Origin: Sinonovacula constricta
Taxonomy: Eukaryota; Mollusca; Bivalvia; Cardiida; Solecurtidae
Direction of reading: 5' to 3'
DNA: 64,000 bases
NCBI GenBank assembly: GCA_007844125.1
Contig: CM017572.1
Coordinates: forward strand, 25,501,879-25,565,878
Under the pieces are notes generated by a model that made no database searches, was not told the DNA's origin, and saw only the letters and a program-made list of their open reading frames with translations. Below are positions 37,218-49,319 of the stretch, one piece after another. Position numbers and translations under genes: made by a program. Each line of letters opens with the position of its first letter. The first letter of the stretch is position 1.

Positions 37218-38720
37218 ATGAACCGCTTCTCTGCCTTCTGCTTTGTGTGTAGCAAAACAATATCCTGTTCTAATTCTGACCTTGCACAGCTAGTTGGCCA
37301 TGCGGATGGTAAAAAAAACAAACAGGCTATGAAAGTGTATAATGATAAAGCTCAAACATTCTTTTTTTAAACTCAGACCCCTGGAACAAGTAAACAAGGT
37401 AGAGGTGATTCTGAAAAGGAGACAGTTTTTTTGAAGCCAGTATTAGTTAGGGAACAAATTGCTAAAGCAGAGGCATTGTGGGAAATTAAGGTGGCATCTT
37501 GTGGCTACTCATACAGTTCATGTGATAGTACTGGGGAACTATTAAAAGTTATGTTTACAGGACAATATGTGAGTCAGTTTACTATGAGCAATTCAAAAGT
37601 GTCCTACCTGATATCAGATTGCCTTGGTCCATATTGTTGCTGGGATATTGCAAAGAAAATACAGACATCGTAAGAGTCCATTTTCTGTGCAATATGATGA
37701 AATAGGCATTGCCCAGTACAAGAAACAATGCAATGTTTTGGTTCGTTTCTGGAACGAGGAAATGGGGGGATAAGTATAGTGTTTATTAAAAGTCTCATGT
37801 TTGGCCATGCCAGAGATGACACAGTAAGCGATGCAATACTAGAAATACTGGATGAGACAGACTATGAATTGCCAGTACAGCAGCTGTAGCTTTAGGAAGT
37901 GATGGCCAAATGTGAATAAGACTGTTTGGAAAAAACATTGATGATCACAAGAAAGCATTAGGCTTTGGTGAACTTACTCCTTTTGTACCATGCACTTTAT
38001 ATGTTGTGCATAACTCCTTTAGAAAAGATCTGAACGCATATGGTGAAGATGCTGAAAAGCTATCAGTCAATCTCATTCAGTGGTTCAAATCTCATATCAG
38101 CCAAAAAAAGGATTATGTATTCACATTAGAGGAATTAAGGCTGTATGAAGAGTTTTTTGTCAGGCATGTACAGTGTAGGTGGCTTATACTTATTCCTGCT
38201 CTTGAAAGCATTTTGAAGCACTGGGAAGCTGTATGCCAGTATTTCTTAAAGGCTCTTCCCCCAGAGAAGTAAGGAAAACCATACATATTCACAATTGAAA
38301 AAGAATAGCCTGTAACAAAGGACAAGTGTAAAGCAAGCTCACAAGAGATACACAGAGAGAGAAGAGGCTGTAAAATCAGAAGCTCTATTACTGGATAGGA
38401 GAAGAAAGGAATTGGCTGAACTGCAGGAAATGGGGAAAAAGCTTTTGAAGAGCAGAAAGACAAGAAAAGAAAGCTTGATAACAAAGAAAAGACTTGGATA
38501 AAGCAAACCAGGTTTCTGAAGAAGCAAACCAGAGGCTTTCACAAGCCATAAAAAAACAATGATTTCAAAGAAATGAACATTGCCTAAGGTCTCCTTGATG
38601 TGGCAAAAACAAATTTGGACAAAATAATAGTTGCAATGAATAAATGTGTAGAAGACAGAAATGGCATTGGAAAGAAAGGGTTGAGAATGATTGATTCATT
38701 TATAAAAATAGAAAAGTGAA
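37218..38720 (+). pseudogene. Broken transposase (hAT/ZBED-like)
   Basis: Pieces of one protein follow in order but in different frames. They are a Cys/His finger (SAFCFVCSKTISCSN, from 37218), LVREQIAKAEALWEIKVAS (37440), SVQYDE with the likely catalytic Asp (near 37690), FGHARDDTVSDAILEILDE (near 37800), LGSDG (near 37895), then a frame at 38006-38272 with GEDAEKLSVNLIQWFKSH and RHVQCRWLILIPALESIL. A lysine/glutamate-rich tail follows. At least three frameshifts or stops break it, so it cannot make a full transposase. Similar proteins are common in invertebrate genomes. Termini were not found. Confidence 0.7.
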
Positions 38721-39295
38721 AATAAAAAGTAACCATCTAGAAATGTATGTACTGGTGATGGACTAAATTGATATGGTAAAGCTTTGCCTGGCTTTACTGC
38801 TCTTAGCATGTTCTCTTTCCTTGTTAATGTTTTTATACTGATTTAGGCTATGTATAACTTCTGTTTGCCTGTTGTAGTCATAGCTGCATGACCTGTGTAT
38901 GTGTATTAAACTTAAAACTGTTGTTGGAGTTACATTTATGATAAGTTATATTTCCATATATAATGGCAAAACAAAGGACATTTTTAACAAATGGCATTGT
39001 TTCTAAAATATTTGTTTAATATCATACTATTACTTACTATAAGCTTTCTGCTTGTAACACTAACAATATAAACAGCAGTCCTAGTTTGTTTAAACACATG
39101 TAAGAGCGTAACAGTGTATATCTAGTCTCTTTATGTTTATTGTTTATTAATGAATAGAAATATATTTCAGATTTGGTTATGCTTGAGGACAATGAGCCAG
39201 ACCTGTCTTAGCAAAGAAATAGTCAGCTCATCAGCCTCTGCAGCTTCATGCATGGTTAATTTGTATAAGCAAAGATGACAAGGTAAAGTGATAAC
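38721..39295. other. No gene seen
   Basis: This AT-rich stretch lies between the transposase remnant and the minisatellite and may be the 3' part of the same element. Confidence 0.5.
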
Positions 39296-40400
39296 TTTAA
39301 AACTGTTCCTAGTTTTTTCCTAATGTTCTCCTAGTTTTTGTATGCTCTTGCTTTCTAGTTTTCTCCTAGTTTTTGTTTGCTGTTGCATCCTAGTTTTCTC
39401 GTAGTTTCTTGTGCTGTTGCTTTCTAGTTCCCCTAGTTTTTTGTGCTGTTGCTTCCAAGTTTTCTCCTAGTATTTGTGTGCTGTTGCTTCCTAGTTTTCT
39501 CCTAGTATTTGTGTGCTGTTGCTTCCTAGTTTTCCCCTAGTTTTTGTTTGCTGTTGCATCATAGTTTTTTCGATGTTTTTTTTCTGCCGTTGCTTCCTAG
39601 TTCCCATAGTTTTTTTTGTGCTGTTGCTTCCTAGTTTTCTCCTAGTATTTGTGTGCTGTTGCTTCCTAGTTCCCCTAGTTTTTTGTGCTGTTGCTTCCTA
39701 GTTCACCTAGTTTTTGTTTGTTGTTGCATCCTAGTTTTCTCGTAGTTTTTTTCTGCTGTTGCTTCCTAGTTCCCCTAGTTTTTTGTGCTGTTGCTTCCTA
39801 GTTTTCTCCTAGTATTTGTGTGCTGTTGCTTCCTAGTTTTCTCCTAGTATTTGTGTGCTGTTGCTTCCTAGTTTTCTCCTAGTATTTGTGTGCTGTTGCT
39901 CCCTAGTTCCCCTAGTTTTTTCTGCTGTTGCTTCCTAGTTCCCCTAGTTTTTTTTGTGCTGTTGCTTCCTAGTTTTCTTCTAGTATTTGTGTGCTGTTGC
40001 TTCCTAGTTTTTGTTTGCTGTTGCATCCTAGTTTTCTCGTAGTTTTTTTTTCTGCTGTTGCTTCCTAGTTCCCCTAGTTTTTTGTGCTGTTGCTTCCTAG
40101 TTTTCTCCTAGTATTTGTGTGCTGTTGCTTTCTAGTTTTCTCCTAGTTTTTGTTTGCTGTTGCATCCTAGTTTTCTCGTAGTTTTTTTTTCTGCTGTTGC
40201 TTCCTAGTTCCCCTAGTTTTTTGTGCTGCTGCTTCCTAGTTTTCTCCTAGTATTTGTGTGCTCTTGCTTCCTAGTCTTCTCCTAGTATTTGTGTGCTGTT
40301 GCTGCCTAGTTTTCTCCTAGTATTTGTGTGCTGTTGCTTCCTAGTTTTCTCCTAGTATTAGTGTGCTGTTGCTTCCTAGTTTTTTCCTAGTTTTTTTTAT
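39296..40400 (+). repeat. 1.1-kb minisatellite, mixed 30-35-bp units
   Basis: The main unit is 35 bases with GTGCTGTTGCTTCCTAG and TCTCCTAGTATTTG. A shorter variant has TTCCCCTAGTTTTTTG. About 33 units run head to tail and the variants are interspersed. The related motif at 36560-36630 lies on the other side of the transposase remnant. Confidence 0.92.
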
Positions 40401-41025
40401 AATGCACTGCTAGAGAGCCTATTAACACATTCTTTACAAATATGCTAATTATCCCACACGAAATCAACAATACTATTAGCAACAGTTAATGCAAAACATT
40501 TGCAATGGGAATGTTCGTACTCTGTGCTCAGTGTACAAAACACTGGAGTACTACAATATAATAAACAGGTCTGTAACCAGGATAGTTCATTTTCATATTG
40601 GGGTTATGGTATGTCATCTATGAAAAATGTGCAGATGTCTTCGATTGTAGATCTTGAAATATTTAGTTGTTATATTGTTTAATTTCCATCTTTCATTGTC
40701 AATCTGTCTACCATTTCACATAGTTAATCACACGTCTCCTCATCCAGTCAGCGTCAATTATTTTCTCCAATGAAGCCTTATAAATTAATTTAAAGTAATT
40801 AATTGTCTAAGAAGAACCCACATCATTCCAGTTCCGGTTCAATTTAAAAGTTATGTTAAGTTAACGGTGACCCTTCAATGTAATCCATTAGATACAGATT
40901 TAATTCTACTGTGGCTTTAACATTATTTAATCTACTCACTGGTGTTTAAGGTGTCCGTTGCTGTTTTATATTTAGAATGTGTGCTTTACTCTAGTAAAAG
41001 TAGTTTATTTATCTAACCATACATA
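40401..41025. other. No gene seen
   Basis: This is AT-rich sequence with no recognisable exon, RNA gene or repeat terminus. Confidence 0.4.
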
Positions 41026-41253
41026 CAGGGGCAGATCCAGAAAAAAATTTGGTTGGTGGGTGTGGGGTATGAATCAAGATCCATTCAACTTTATCACAGT
41101 AAATACTAGATATATACACACAGGTTGGGATCCTAACTTCGGCATAAGAAGTCCTCAGACAAAATGTAAGTTTAAAGCTTATTATTTTTTAAAACTTACG
41201 TGTATGTGTTTTCACAACTGCATCCCCCACCCCAACCCCTGGAGCCATCCCTG
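41026..41253. mobile_element. hAT-type MITE, diverged copy
   Basis: The termini are CAGGGGCAGATCCAG and, inverted, CAGGGATGGCTCCAG. CATA flanks both ends. It is a relative of the element at 42698-42969. Confidence 0.6.
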
Positions 41254-41317
41254 CATAATTCAGCTTTTTTTGTTTTCGTATATATTTTATATTCTTTTTA
41301 TTGTGCTCATTAGAATT

Positions 41318-41407
41318 GCTTTTATTCCCTTTGACTCACAAAATAGTGCTTTTATTCCCTTTGACTCACAAAATAGTGCTTTTATTCCCTTTGACTCACA
41401 AAATAGT
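41318..41407. repeat. 30-bp tandem repeat, 3 perfect copies
   Basis: Three identical copies contain TTTATTCCCTTTGACTCAC. Perfect identity suggests a recent expansion. Confidence 0.95.
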
Positions 41408-41955
41408 GTATTCAATCTGCAAACCTAAAATGTGAGGCAATACATGTATATCAGAAAATATACCTCATTTACAGCGAATTAAAGGCCGCTATCATCACCT
41501 TCCTTTTTACATAAAAAGAAATTAAATTAACAGCTAAAATTATGGTTCGTACAATGTCGGAAGACTTCCACCACAAACAAATATTGGGATATATATCGAT
41601 GGCAATCGGGGTCTAATTTACGTTCTACTATGCTTAAATTTTGAACATCTTCAAATGGAGAGCTATATTTTCGCATGTAATAGGTTTGATCGGCTTTTAT
41701 TTAGGCGAATTTGAACTAATGGGTGGCTTTAACATTGCTTTGGCAAAGGTTCATTTTCTTGAATAAGTTACATATATGGCTTCGGAATATACCCTTTTGT
41801 TGCCAAATGCTGTGTGTTATCCACTATGATCTTGTAGTGCGAATGTTTAAATGTCAAAACGAGTAAAATATACCTTTTATTCGTCTCACTAGCCAAAACA
41901 TATACGTAACTGAAACCTTACTTTTGCTTTCGCCATCGTCGATCATTGCTGATAA
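41408..41955. other. No gene seen
   Basis: No exon or repeat was recognised in these AT-rich bases. Confidence 0.4.
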
Positions 41956-41959
41956 TTTC

Positions 41960-42360
41960 ATGGGGCATTTCCGTTAAACACGCCGAAAGTGAATGGTGTT
42001 GTCATTTTTCTTATGCTCAAAAAGTTCGTCTGTCAGTCCGTCCGTCCGTCCGTCCATCCCACATTTGTGTCCGGTCCATAACTCTGTTATCTGAAGTCGC
42101 ATTTAAAAATTATTTGACAGAAATGATCGTCATATCGAGATGACGTGTCGCTCGCACAGCATGACCTTGAAGCAAAATCGTGTCCGGTCCATAACTTTGT
42201 TATTTATTTTAAACAGAATTCATCAACTTATATGCAATGAAGTTATTTATATCCCCATATACCAGAAATTTGGGCCATAATGGAGCCACAGCTGTCTGTT
42301 TCTCTGTAGATGAGAAGTGTCAGTACTTTTTCTTGACAACCTCGGTTTGAATTTTAATGT
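41960..42360 (+). repeat. GTCC-microsatellite dispersed repeat
   Basis: A GTCCGTCCGTCCGTCC run is followed by two copies of TGTCCGGTCCATAACT about 115 bases apart and by GCATGACCTTGAAG. As known to me, this arrangement recurs in mollusc genomes. The class of element is unclear. Confidence 0.5.
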
Positions 42361-42697
42361 TACTTTGCAGGACTGGTAAATACCGACCCTAGTTGTGCAC
42401 ATCTTGACCATTTTGACTTAAACCTAGTTATAGGCCTTTGTATCGGAAAAAAAACGCCGGCAAATCCTATCCGTATGTCATTCAATGAATCTGAAACGTT
42501 ATTTGCACAAAGTTTGATGATGAAATTCCAAACCAAACTTTATATAACGTTAAATAAGAGTCCCCCATCGCGAGATCGCCTTTTAGGACACAGCGTTACT
42601 GCTTAGTCAATAAATTATTGAATGTTCCCCACCACGTGATCAGTTGATTTGTAGAAACTCGTAAAATTGGGAAATGTTTTAATACAGTGATGTAACT

Positions 42698-42969
42698 CAG
42701 GGGCGGATCCAGGATTTCAGAATGGGGGGGGGGGCCGAGGGAGTAACATTCGGCCGCAGGCCGGAGCTGATCGCGCCGCAGGCGCGAAATCCGCGGCGTG
42801 GGGTCTGGAGGGGGCTCCCCCAGAAGATTTTGAATTCTAGATGCGCTGAGATGCGATTTCCAAGCATCTGTAGGGCATAATTTCCTTATAAATTAACACT
42901 TTTTTTTTGTTGGTCGTCGAAAAATAGGGGGGCCGCGGCCCCTTCGGCCCCCCTCTGGATCCGCCCCTG
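42698..42969. mobile_element. hAT-type MITE with CAGGGGCGGATCCAG termini
   Basis: The 272-base element has perfect 15-base terminal inverted repeats. TAACT directly flanks both ends, a 5-bp duplication. The interior is very GC-rich (CGGCCGCAGGCCGG, CGCGCCGCAGGCGCG) compared with its surroundings and has no coding frame. It is non-autonomous and its mobiliser is unknown. Confidence 0.85.
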
Positions 42970-43565
42970 TAACTGGTACATTCTGGTACGTTCTCGAATA
43001 TTCTTAGCTATTTTAATGTTGTTGTTTCTTATTTTACGTAGACCTGACTAGACCGCCCAGACTTCTATGTTTTCACTCAAGAATCCGATCAAAATTGTTA
43101 TGTGTATTTTCTTTGGACATAAATACTGCATATCCATGTAGATCCAAGATTCTACAGCTACTGACACGTCTTCTCTATTCATTTAGTCTTTCATTCAAAT
43201 ATTTAATTTCTTTCACACTTAAAAATTTAGTATATTTATTATAGGAACTAGATCTCTCCTCACACTCATATAGTGTGGACATTTTTGTATACGTCACGTC
43301 TTTCTTATTAATGAGCCATAACTTAGGTCATAGAATACGTCATCACTTGGACATTTTTGTTTTTACGAGGATTTGTTTTCTTGTCACTTCTTCCATTTTA
43401 ACCATGGTATTCTCTGCTTCGGCAAAGAAATCACATTTGAGACAATGAAAACCGGTGTAGATAAACTGTCATATATAGTTTTTTATGTTAGATATTTTGC
43501 CCCTTCTTAAACGATGCAACCCCGCGTTCAATGTAGCGGACATACATTGTATGATAAGTAGGATG

Positions 43566-43740
43566 TTGAAGGTGGTATCCAACAGTTTGGACCAATTATT
43601 TTCGCTCAAACAACGAAATAAATCACAGTTACAAGAACTGGGTCCGCGAAATCCGGTATACTGATGTCTAGCATCTATTTGAAAAGTGAAGCATAGCACC
43701 CCGATCGCCATTACAAACGAACGGTTTATTTCAGATTTGT
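43566..43740 (+). repeat. Group 3 dispersed repeat, partial
   Basis: It begins GAAGGTGGTATCCAACAGTT and later has TTTGAAAAGTGAAGCATA, as in the copies at 30329 and 50860. Confidence 0.5.
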
Positions 43741-43744
43741 ACAA

Positions 43745-44650
43745 CTTAGGTACATCATCTTACAAAACACGTTTGTACATAATAATACACGTGCGATCAC
43801 TGATATAGACAATTCACAAAATGAAAAGAAAACAGAAGAATCACATACAAACATGTATTTCTTATCTGAGCCAATCTGTACTATTAGCCATTCACGTTCT
43901 TTTGTTACCACCTTTAAGGGCGAAGGTCCAAGACCGAGAGTGGTAATCTATATTGCCATGTGCTTGTTACATAACACATATTACTTTTCAAAAGAGCTGT
44001 ATTCCTACGCGCTCCTGAAGGTGGTTGATGTATAAAGAAGTTCATGTTGTGTTGCATTCTACAGTCACTTTTACGTCTAATTTAAACAAGACTGGACATA
44101 CTGTTATGAACGGAGGATGATTTTAAATGCGCGAATCCCCTTGAAATCATTCCATGTAAAGGAAACTTGTGGAACTATTTCTTCTCGCGCTAGAATTTTT
44201 GAACTCTGTTTGGAACTCTGCTTTTCCATGACTGGTAACACAACGCAGTGAATACAAAAAAACAACAAAACAACAACAACGCACACAAATCGTGTCTTAT
44301 GGTTTAACAAAGTTGTGATCGTAAAAATGCGAAATTTATTTACTGAGTGTGACTAATTCTCTTTAAAGGTGAAAGTAAAGTAGGGTGTCAGTCTTACCAG
44401 TCGGGGTTATTGCTTAGTTATACCAAGCTAGTCATGCACGTATCAAAGTGATTAATTACCTAGTGATGAAACTTTTTGTGTGCGTGATTAAAAAAAACAT
44501 CACGCCTGTGTGACTATTTGCAAAGACGCGAGAACCGTGACGGCTCTGAACCCTTGTTTTGCTACAGGTTATAAAATAAATTAACAACTTTTTTTTCTAC
44601 TAATAACTACATGGAAAATAAATTATGCGTACTGCAATAATTCTATGCAG
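43745..44650. other. No gene seen
   Basis: No exon chain or RNA gene is evident. Short frames here are isolated. Confidence 0.4.
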
Positions 44651-44654
44651 ATGT

Positions 44655-44701
44655 ACAGATCCGGATCAGACAGCTCCTAACGGGTTCATTCTGATCTGGA
44701 T
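44655..44701. other. 14-bp inverted repeat hairpin
   Basis: AGATCCGGATCAGA faces TCTGATCTGGATCT with one mismatch that can pair as G-U. A loosely similar fold is at 62727-62775. Confidence 0.55.
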
Positions 44702-44788
44702 CTACACTATTCGCCTAAGAATCACCGGTTAATGCTTATCTAGGTAACACGATAATTTTAGATGTATAATACAGCAGTCATGTAACCT

Positions 44789-44885
44789 ATGCAAATGAGC
44801 TGTCTGCGCTGGCGTCGCCATAGCAACGAAATAATGATTCACAACCACCCCGCCCTCTGTAATGAGGCGGGGTCCTTTTATTTAA
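44789..44885. promoter_or_regulatory. Promoter-like cluster: octamer, RFX X-box, GC-rich palindrome
   Basis: ATGCAAAT (44789-44796) is a perfect octamer. GTCGCCATAGCAAC (44814-44827) fits the RFX X-box. ACCCCGCCCTC faces GAGGCGGGGT (about 44850-44877), giving Sp1-like sites on both strands, followed by a T-rich stretch. No coding exon is visible nearby, so it may be an enhancer or an unseen gene's promoter. Confidence 0.4.
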
Positions 44886-45227
44886 CTGAAAGGGTTTTAC
44901 AATAAATTGTGCAGAAATAATGTTCCGCTCCATGTAAGTAACCAGAAGTTAAACATCAAAAGAAATAATTCTGAAAAGAATTCTTGATTGAGGGAAGAAT
45001 ACATATCACGCATCTACGTCCTAAAATTTAAAGAAATGGGGAAAATAAACGATTTAAGAAAGATGTCGTTTTGTGGGGGAACTTTTCCGAACACAGTATC
45101 AACTATCGTACATGTATGTTTCAAATAAGTTATCTTATTGGAAACTTTGGTGAAATGGAAATTGTCTCCCTTGTCAGTTCATATCCGAAGTTTTCCTGTG
45201 TCTCTTAAAATAGAAAATGGAAGTGTG

Positions 45228-45385
45228 TGTTAATGATGGTTAACCTGGGTATCAAAGTCAACAAACACTCCAAAGAGCACAAGAATAAAACCCGAGTAAA
45301 ACAAATGAAAGGACCTACTTGCATTTAGTGATTATTCATGGGAGACTATTCATTAATGTTTCTCATTGAAGCTCCGTTTTCATTG
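45228..45385 (+). repeat. Dispersed repeat, partner of 2733-2910
   Basis: It shares CACAAGAATAAAA-like, GGACCTACTTG and TTATTCATGGGAGACT blocks with the copy at 2733. Confidence 0.55.
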
Positions 45386-45748
45386 TTATATTATGCCGTG
45401 GACATTTTTTTTTTATTTTCAAAAACCCAGTCACAGTTTGCCGACAATGGGTCAATCATCATTGGGTAATGCTTATGTAAACTGAGAGCAAATAAGACAC
45501 TTTATATCAGTACCACAGATCTGGAAAACTTGCAGTTGTTTGTTGTTTATTTTGTGTTCTTGTTGTTGTATGAAAAAGCAAACACAGTGAATAATCGACG
45601 ACAACTAGAAAATGCAAACGTGCTTTCCTTCAAAACATTATTTTATCGGCTTTTAGAATCAGTAGCGTTGCAACGGGTTTAAACTATTTTAGCAAGTCGT
45701 AGCAGAACAACGATTTATGACCATGCACACTTTAATATACGGTATGCA

Positions 45749-45820
45749 CAGGGGCTTGAAAGAGAGAGAGAAAGAGAGAGAGAGGGAGGGGATGCATCCC
45801 CCTCCCAGGATCCATCCCTG
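45749..45820. mobile_element. Very short hAT-type MITE remnant
   Basis: CAGGGGCTTGAAAG and the end GGATCCATCCCTG match the termini of the 42.7-kb family. The centre is a GA-rich run. Confidence 0.5.
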
Positions 45821-46845
45821 ATCATGTGTTGACATCTGCCATACGCAGTACATTGATTAACTCAATAATGTCAAGTCATTTTAATATTTATGAAGTGCGG
45901 AACATGTGGTTCTGTATGTCACGTGCCAAGCTAAACTGTGTAAAAGTCACTTAAACCCAATATCTTTGATTGGAAAAGTAATTTTCAAAGTTTATGCTCA
46001 CTACTTGGGTAGAACTGATAGTTACACAGATTGTTACCTCTTGGACCAATGTGAAGTAAATAGTCTTGCTCAAAGATAACTATACCAGGGCAGGTCGCAC
46101 ACTCAACGAGGCTTCTGGACGCTGGACTATTGTGTAAGTAGTTTCTAAAATGTTATTTTCAGGGTAAATAATCACTGAAAAAACTGATATTTCACAGCTC
46201 GGTATAAAATGTAACAAATAAAAATGACAAATAAAATGCATGACATTTTAACGATATACTGCAATGTTTTGGATTAATATTCCGACCTCAAAGTGCGTGA
46301 GATATTGTCCTATTATGTATGTTGCCATGCAACTCACTTTAATTATGGTCCAGTGGTCGACCTCATAGCGCGTTGGATCCCAAAGTACGTTGGCACACAC
46401 AGCTCTGTAATTATACATAGGCATTTTTACTGTAAACGTTTTAGCTTTAATGCAATAGAGATTCAAGATCTGTGATAAAATAATATAGATATTTAGTAAA
46501 TGATGTATACTAATGTTTATTAACAATATGTTTTTTATTCACCCAGATTGGTTATATGAATAGATACAATATACAATTTCCCTCGAACAAGAAAATACTG
46601 TTAAATAAAAAGAGTCAAACCAAAAGACTGCCATATCCAACCCTCCACCCTATAGACATCAAAACAATAAAATAACTTCATATTCTAGTCTTCATAACAT
46701 AGGGTGCACGCCATATGGCCAAAGGTGAATGGCGACGGTAAATAAAACCATTCGACGTTGCCAAAAATAAATCGTGTGCACTGTATGACGTTTGTTGCGT
46801 AAAAATACAAAATTTTACTTTGAATTAACAAAAAGTGTAGTAAGG
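45821..46845. other. No gene seen
   Basis: AT-rich sequence without recognisable content. Confidence 0.4.
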
Positions 46846-46849
46846 GGAT

Positions 46850-47115
46850 TTTTTAAATTCAAATTTGACCAACCGTGTGCGCGTAGGTGGTCGCGTTGTT
46901 TTTGTTGGGGTTTTTTAAGTTTAAAAAAAGCTGTCTCTGCAGCGTGGCTGGGATAGCAAACACCTGTTTGCAATGGCGAGTGTGAATTTATCCTTGATTG
47001 TTTACACACACACACATCTTTGGTATCAATGAACAGGAGTTTGTAAGACCTTTTTATATACAAATAGCTTACTTGGTATTTTGGGGAAAAAACGTCTTTT
47101 TAGTCCAAACTGTCG
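46850..47115 (-). repeat. Group 3 dispersed repeat, partial
   Basis: It carries TTTGCAATGGCGAGTG and ends with TAGTCCAAACTGTCGGATAC, the reverse of the GGTGGTATCC end. Confidence 0.5.
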
Positions 47116-47464
47116 GATACAATTTTAATATAAAGTGCATTTTTCCATTCCTATGTTTCCAAACATGTTTTGACCGAATGTTGCTAAAATGATTTGAATT
47201 AACAGCAGTCTGGTAAAAACCTGTTAATATGAACAAATGATGTATGATAAAGCGTGTATTACGAAAATTATATTATGCAAACGCCGAGGAAAGCATGCAG
47301 CAAAATACATTCTGAAGTATATAAATAATACTGTCCGAACATGTACTCTTTAAGGTATCTCAGTAGACGTGCCCCTTCGTGCAATATGATTGGATGTTTC
47401 TAAAAGCGCCAATTGGGCGCCAGTATGAGAGGAATTTAATTATATTTCGCGACCATGTATTTCA

Positions 47465-47668
47465 GTGTCTATTAACGACAACGAAACGCAACAATTATAA
47501 AATGGACATTGATCGAAAGAGCAAATTTCCGACATTAAATATTGAACTAACCAGGAAACAAAACTGTGTCTATTAACGACAATGAAACGCAACAATTATA
47601 AAATGAACATTGATCGAAAGAGCAAATCTCAGACATTAAATATTAAATTAATCAGGAAACAAAACTGT
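47465..47668. repeat. 101-bp tandem duplication
   Basis: GTGTCTATTAACGACAA begins at 47465 and again at 47566. The copies differ at a few bases. Confidence 0.85.
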
Positions 47669-48477
47669 TTAGTTCCACATTATTTTAAATTTAAGGAAAG
47701 TTTTAAAATAATAGGCAATAAACCAAGTTTTGCGACATTTTTATAGATGATAGTAGTTGAGTTTCTTTACAATTCTATTAAATACCTATGAATATTTTAA
47801 AATACATTTAATAAGTATAAATTAACACCTAAAACATCGACATTCTCATCGTTTCTGTTTCTTTGTAACTGTTGTATGAATCAGACGTAAACTTTACCAT
47901 ACATATTTTTGTGAAATCAGTACATCACGCCGCCAAAAATGAAGACTTAGAAATAAGAAGCTTTATTACGAGATTAATTTAAATATAAAAAATGTTAAAT
48001 TAGGAATAAAGGCTGAAAAATTAATTAAACCTATAGAATTGTAATCATAAACTGACCTACAATATTAAACACAGACAGTATAATGTGTATTAAATGCAGG
48101 TAGTTATATTTCAATGTTAATATTTAATATAAGTCTTCTTTGTTTATGACACTAACTAAAATGCCAGTCACCATTTATTTAATTTCACAATCTTTCAGAA
48201 ACGTTTTTAGATAATAAAACGAGATACAAAAAATAATTGTGACAAATACAATACTAAATTGCGCCACATTTTTCACGTGACTAGTTTAATATCAAAAATA
48301 TGTGCTCAGGCGTGTTTTTTTAAACGGAAATACATACCGTATATAAAAAATGCCACAACGAAATTGCAAAAGTTAGGAACGAGAAACAGCACGGATGTGA
48401 GACAATCAAGGCGTCGCAGAGAGCATGTGCTTTAAACAAGAGTAGGATTATCGTGCTAACTAAACACTCTTAAACCG

Positions 48478-48785
48478 GACCTGGTAGCGCAATCGGTAGA
48501 GCATCGGCTCCAGGTACGGGAGGCCCCGGGTTAGATCCCGGGCCGCGACATACCAAAGTCGTTAAAAATGGTAGTGGTATAGCTTATTGCTAACGCTTAA
48601 GCAAATATAAAGGTAGTTCCACGACTGGTTGGCCCGGTGTCAGGATAGTGTGACTGGGTGTGGTATCATGCCAGGTGTTCACGGCATGCTATACACAGTG
48701 AAGGCAGCACTATATCTGCTTTAAGTGGGCACAGTCTTAAGATAACTGAAATACTGTTGGTGCGACGATAAACCCAATAGACATA
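48478..48785 (+). repeat. SINE group 1, full length
   Basis: The tRNA-like head has TGGTAGCGCAATCGGTAGAGC and a degraded B-box GGGTTAGATCCC. The body has GGCATGCTATACACAGTGA and the tail GACGATAAACCCAATAGAC. This is the reference copy for the group in this window. Confidence 0.8.
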
Positions 48786-49254
48786 AACACTCTATTAAAC
48801 TGTCGAATCATTACATAAATATCTAAGACTAACGAATCGTAACTCTGATGGGAGTTAGGCTATCTGCTACTTTGCTTTCATAAACAAACATTAGCAGCAT
48901 TATTAACATCGGAACACTCGCTTTATTTTGTTAAACACGACCTCGCCAAACAGCTGCGAATTCCTATTTATGCTTGCTACCTTTGCTACAATTGCAAGCT
49001 ACACTTCATTATTGCATTCCATAAAATCGCCAATACAGAGGTGATGCAGTGTCAATTGTGAGTCGTTTCTCGAAAAGCCATACATACGTCTCGACTTCAA
49101 CTTCTAATCTAAGTACCCCCTTTTGACTTGTTTTTCTGTCTCTTTTCTTTTTACTGATTTACCTACCTTTTATTTCTGCAGCTGCCGCAAGATAACATGC
49201 CGCATCATGCCTATTATCAATTTTTTGTCACGTAGCACCGACACAGTTATGGAC

Positions 49255-49318
49255 ATATTGGCGACGTCCAGCTAATTATTGGTGGAGGCAGACCCAAGAC
49301 TAATGTCTAGGTAAAACT
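49255..49318 (-). repeat. SINE group 2 tail fragment
   Basis: CCAGCTAATTATTGGTGGAGG and AGACCCAAGACTAATG match the fragment at 4690-4800. Confidence 0.55.
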
Positions 49319-49319
49319 A

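Noticed and set aside
48478..48555. tRNA gene
   Set aside because: It has A- and B-box-like sequence but no acceptor stem pairing, and it continues into a SINE body.
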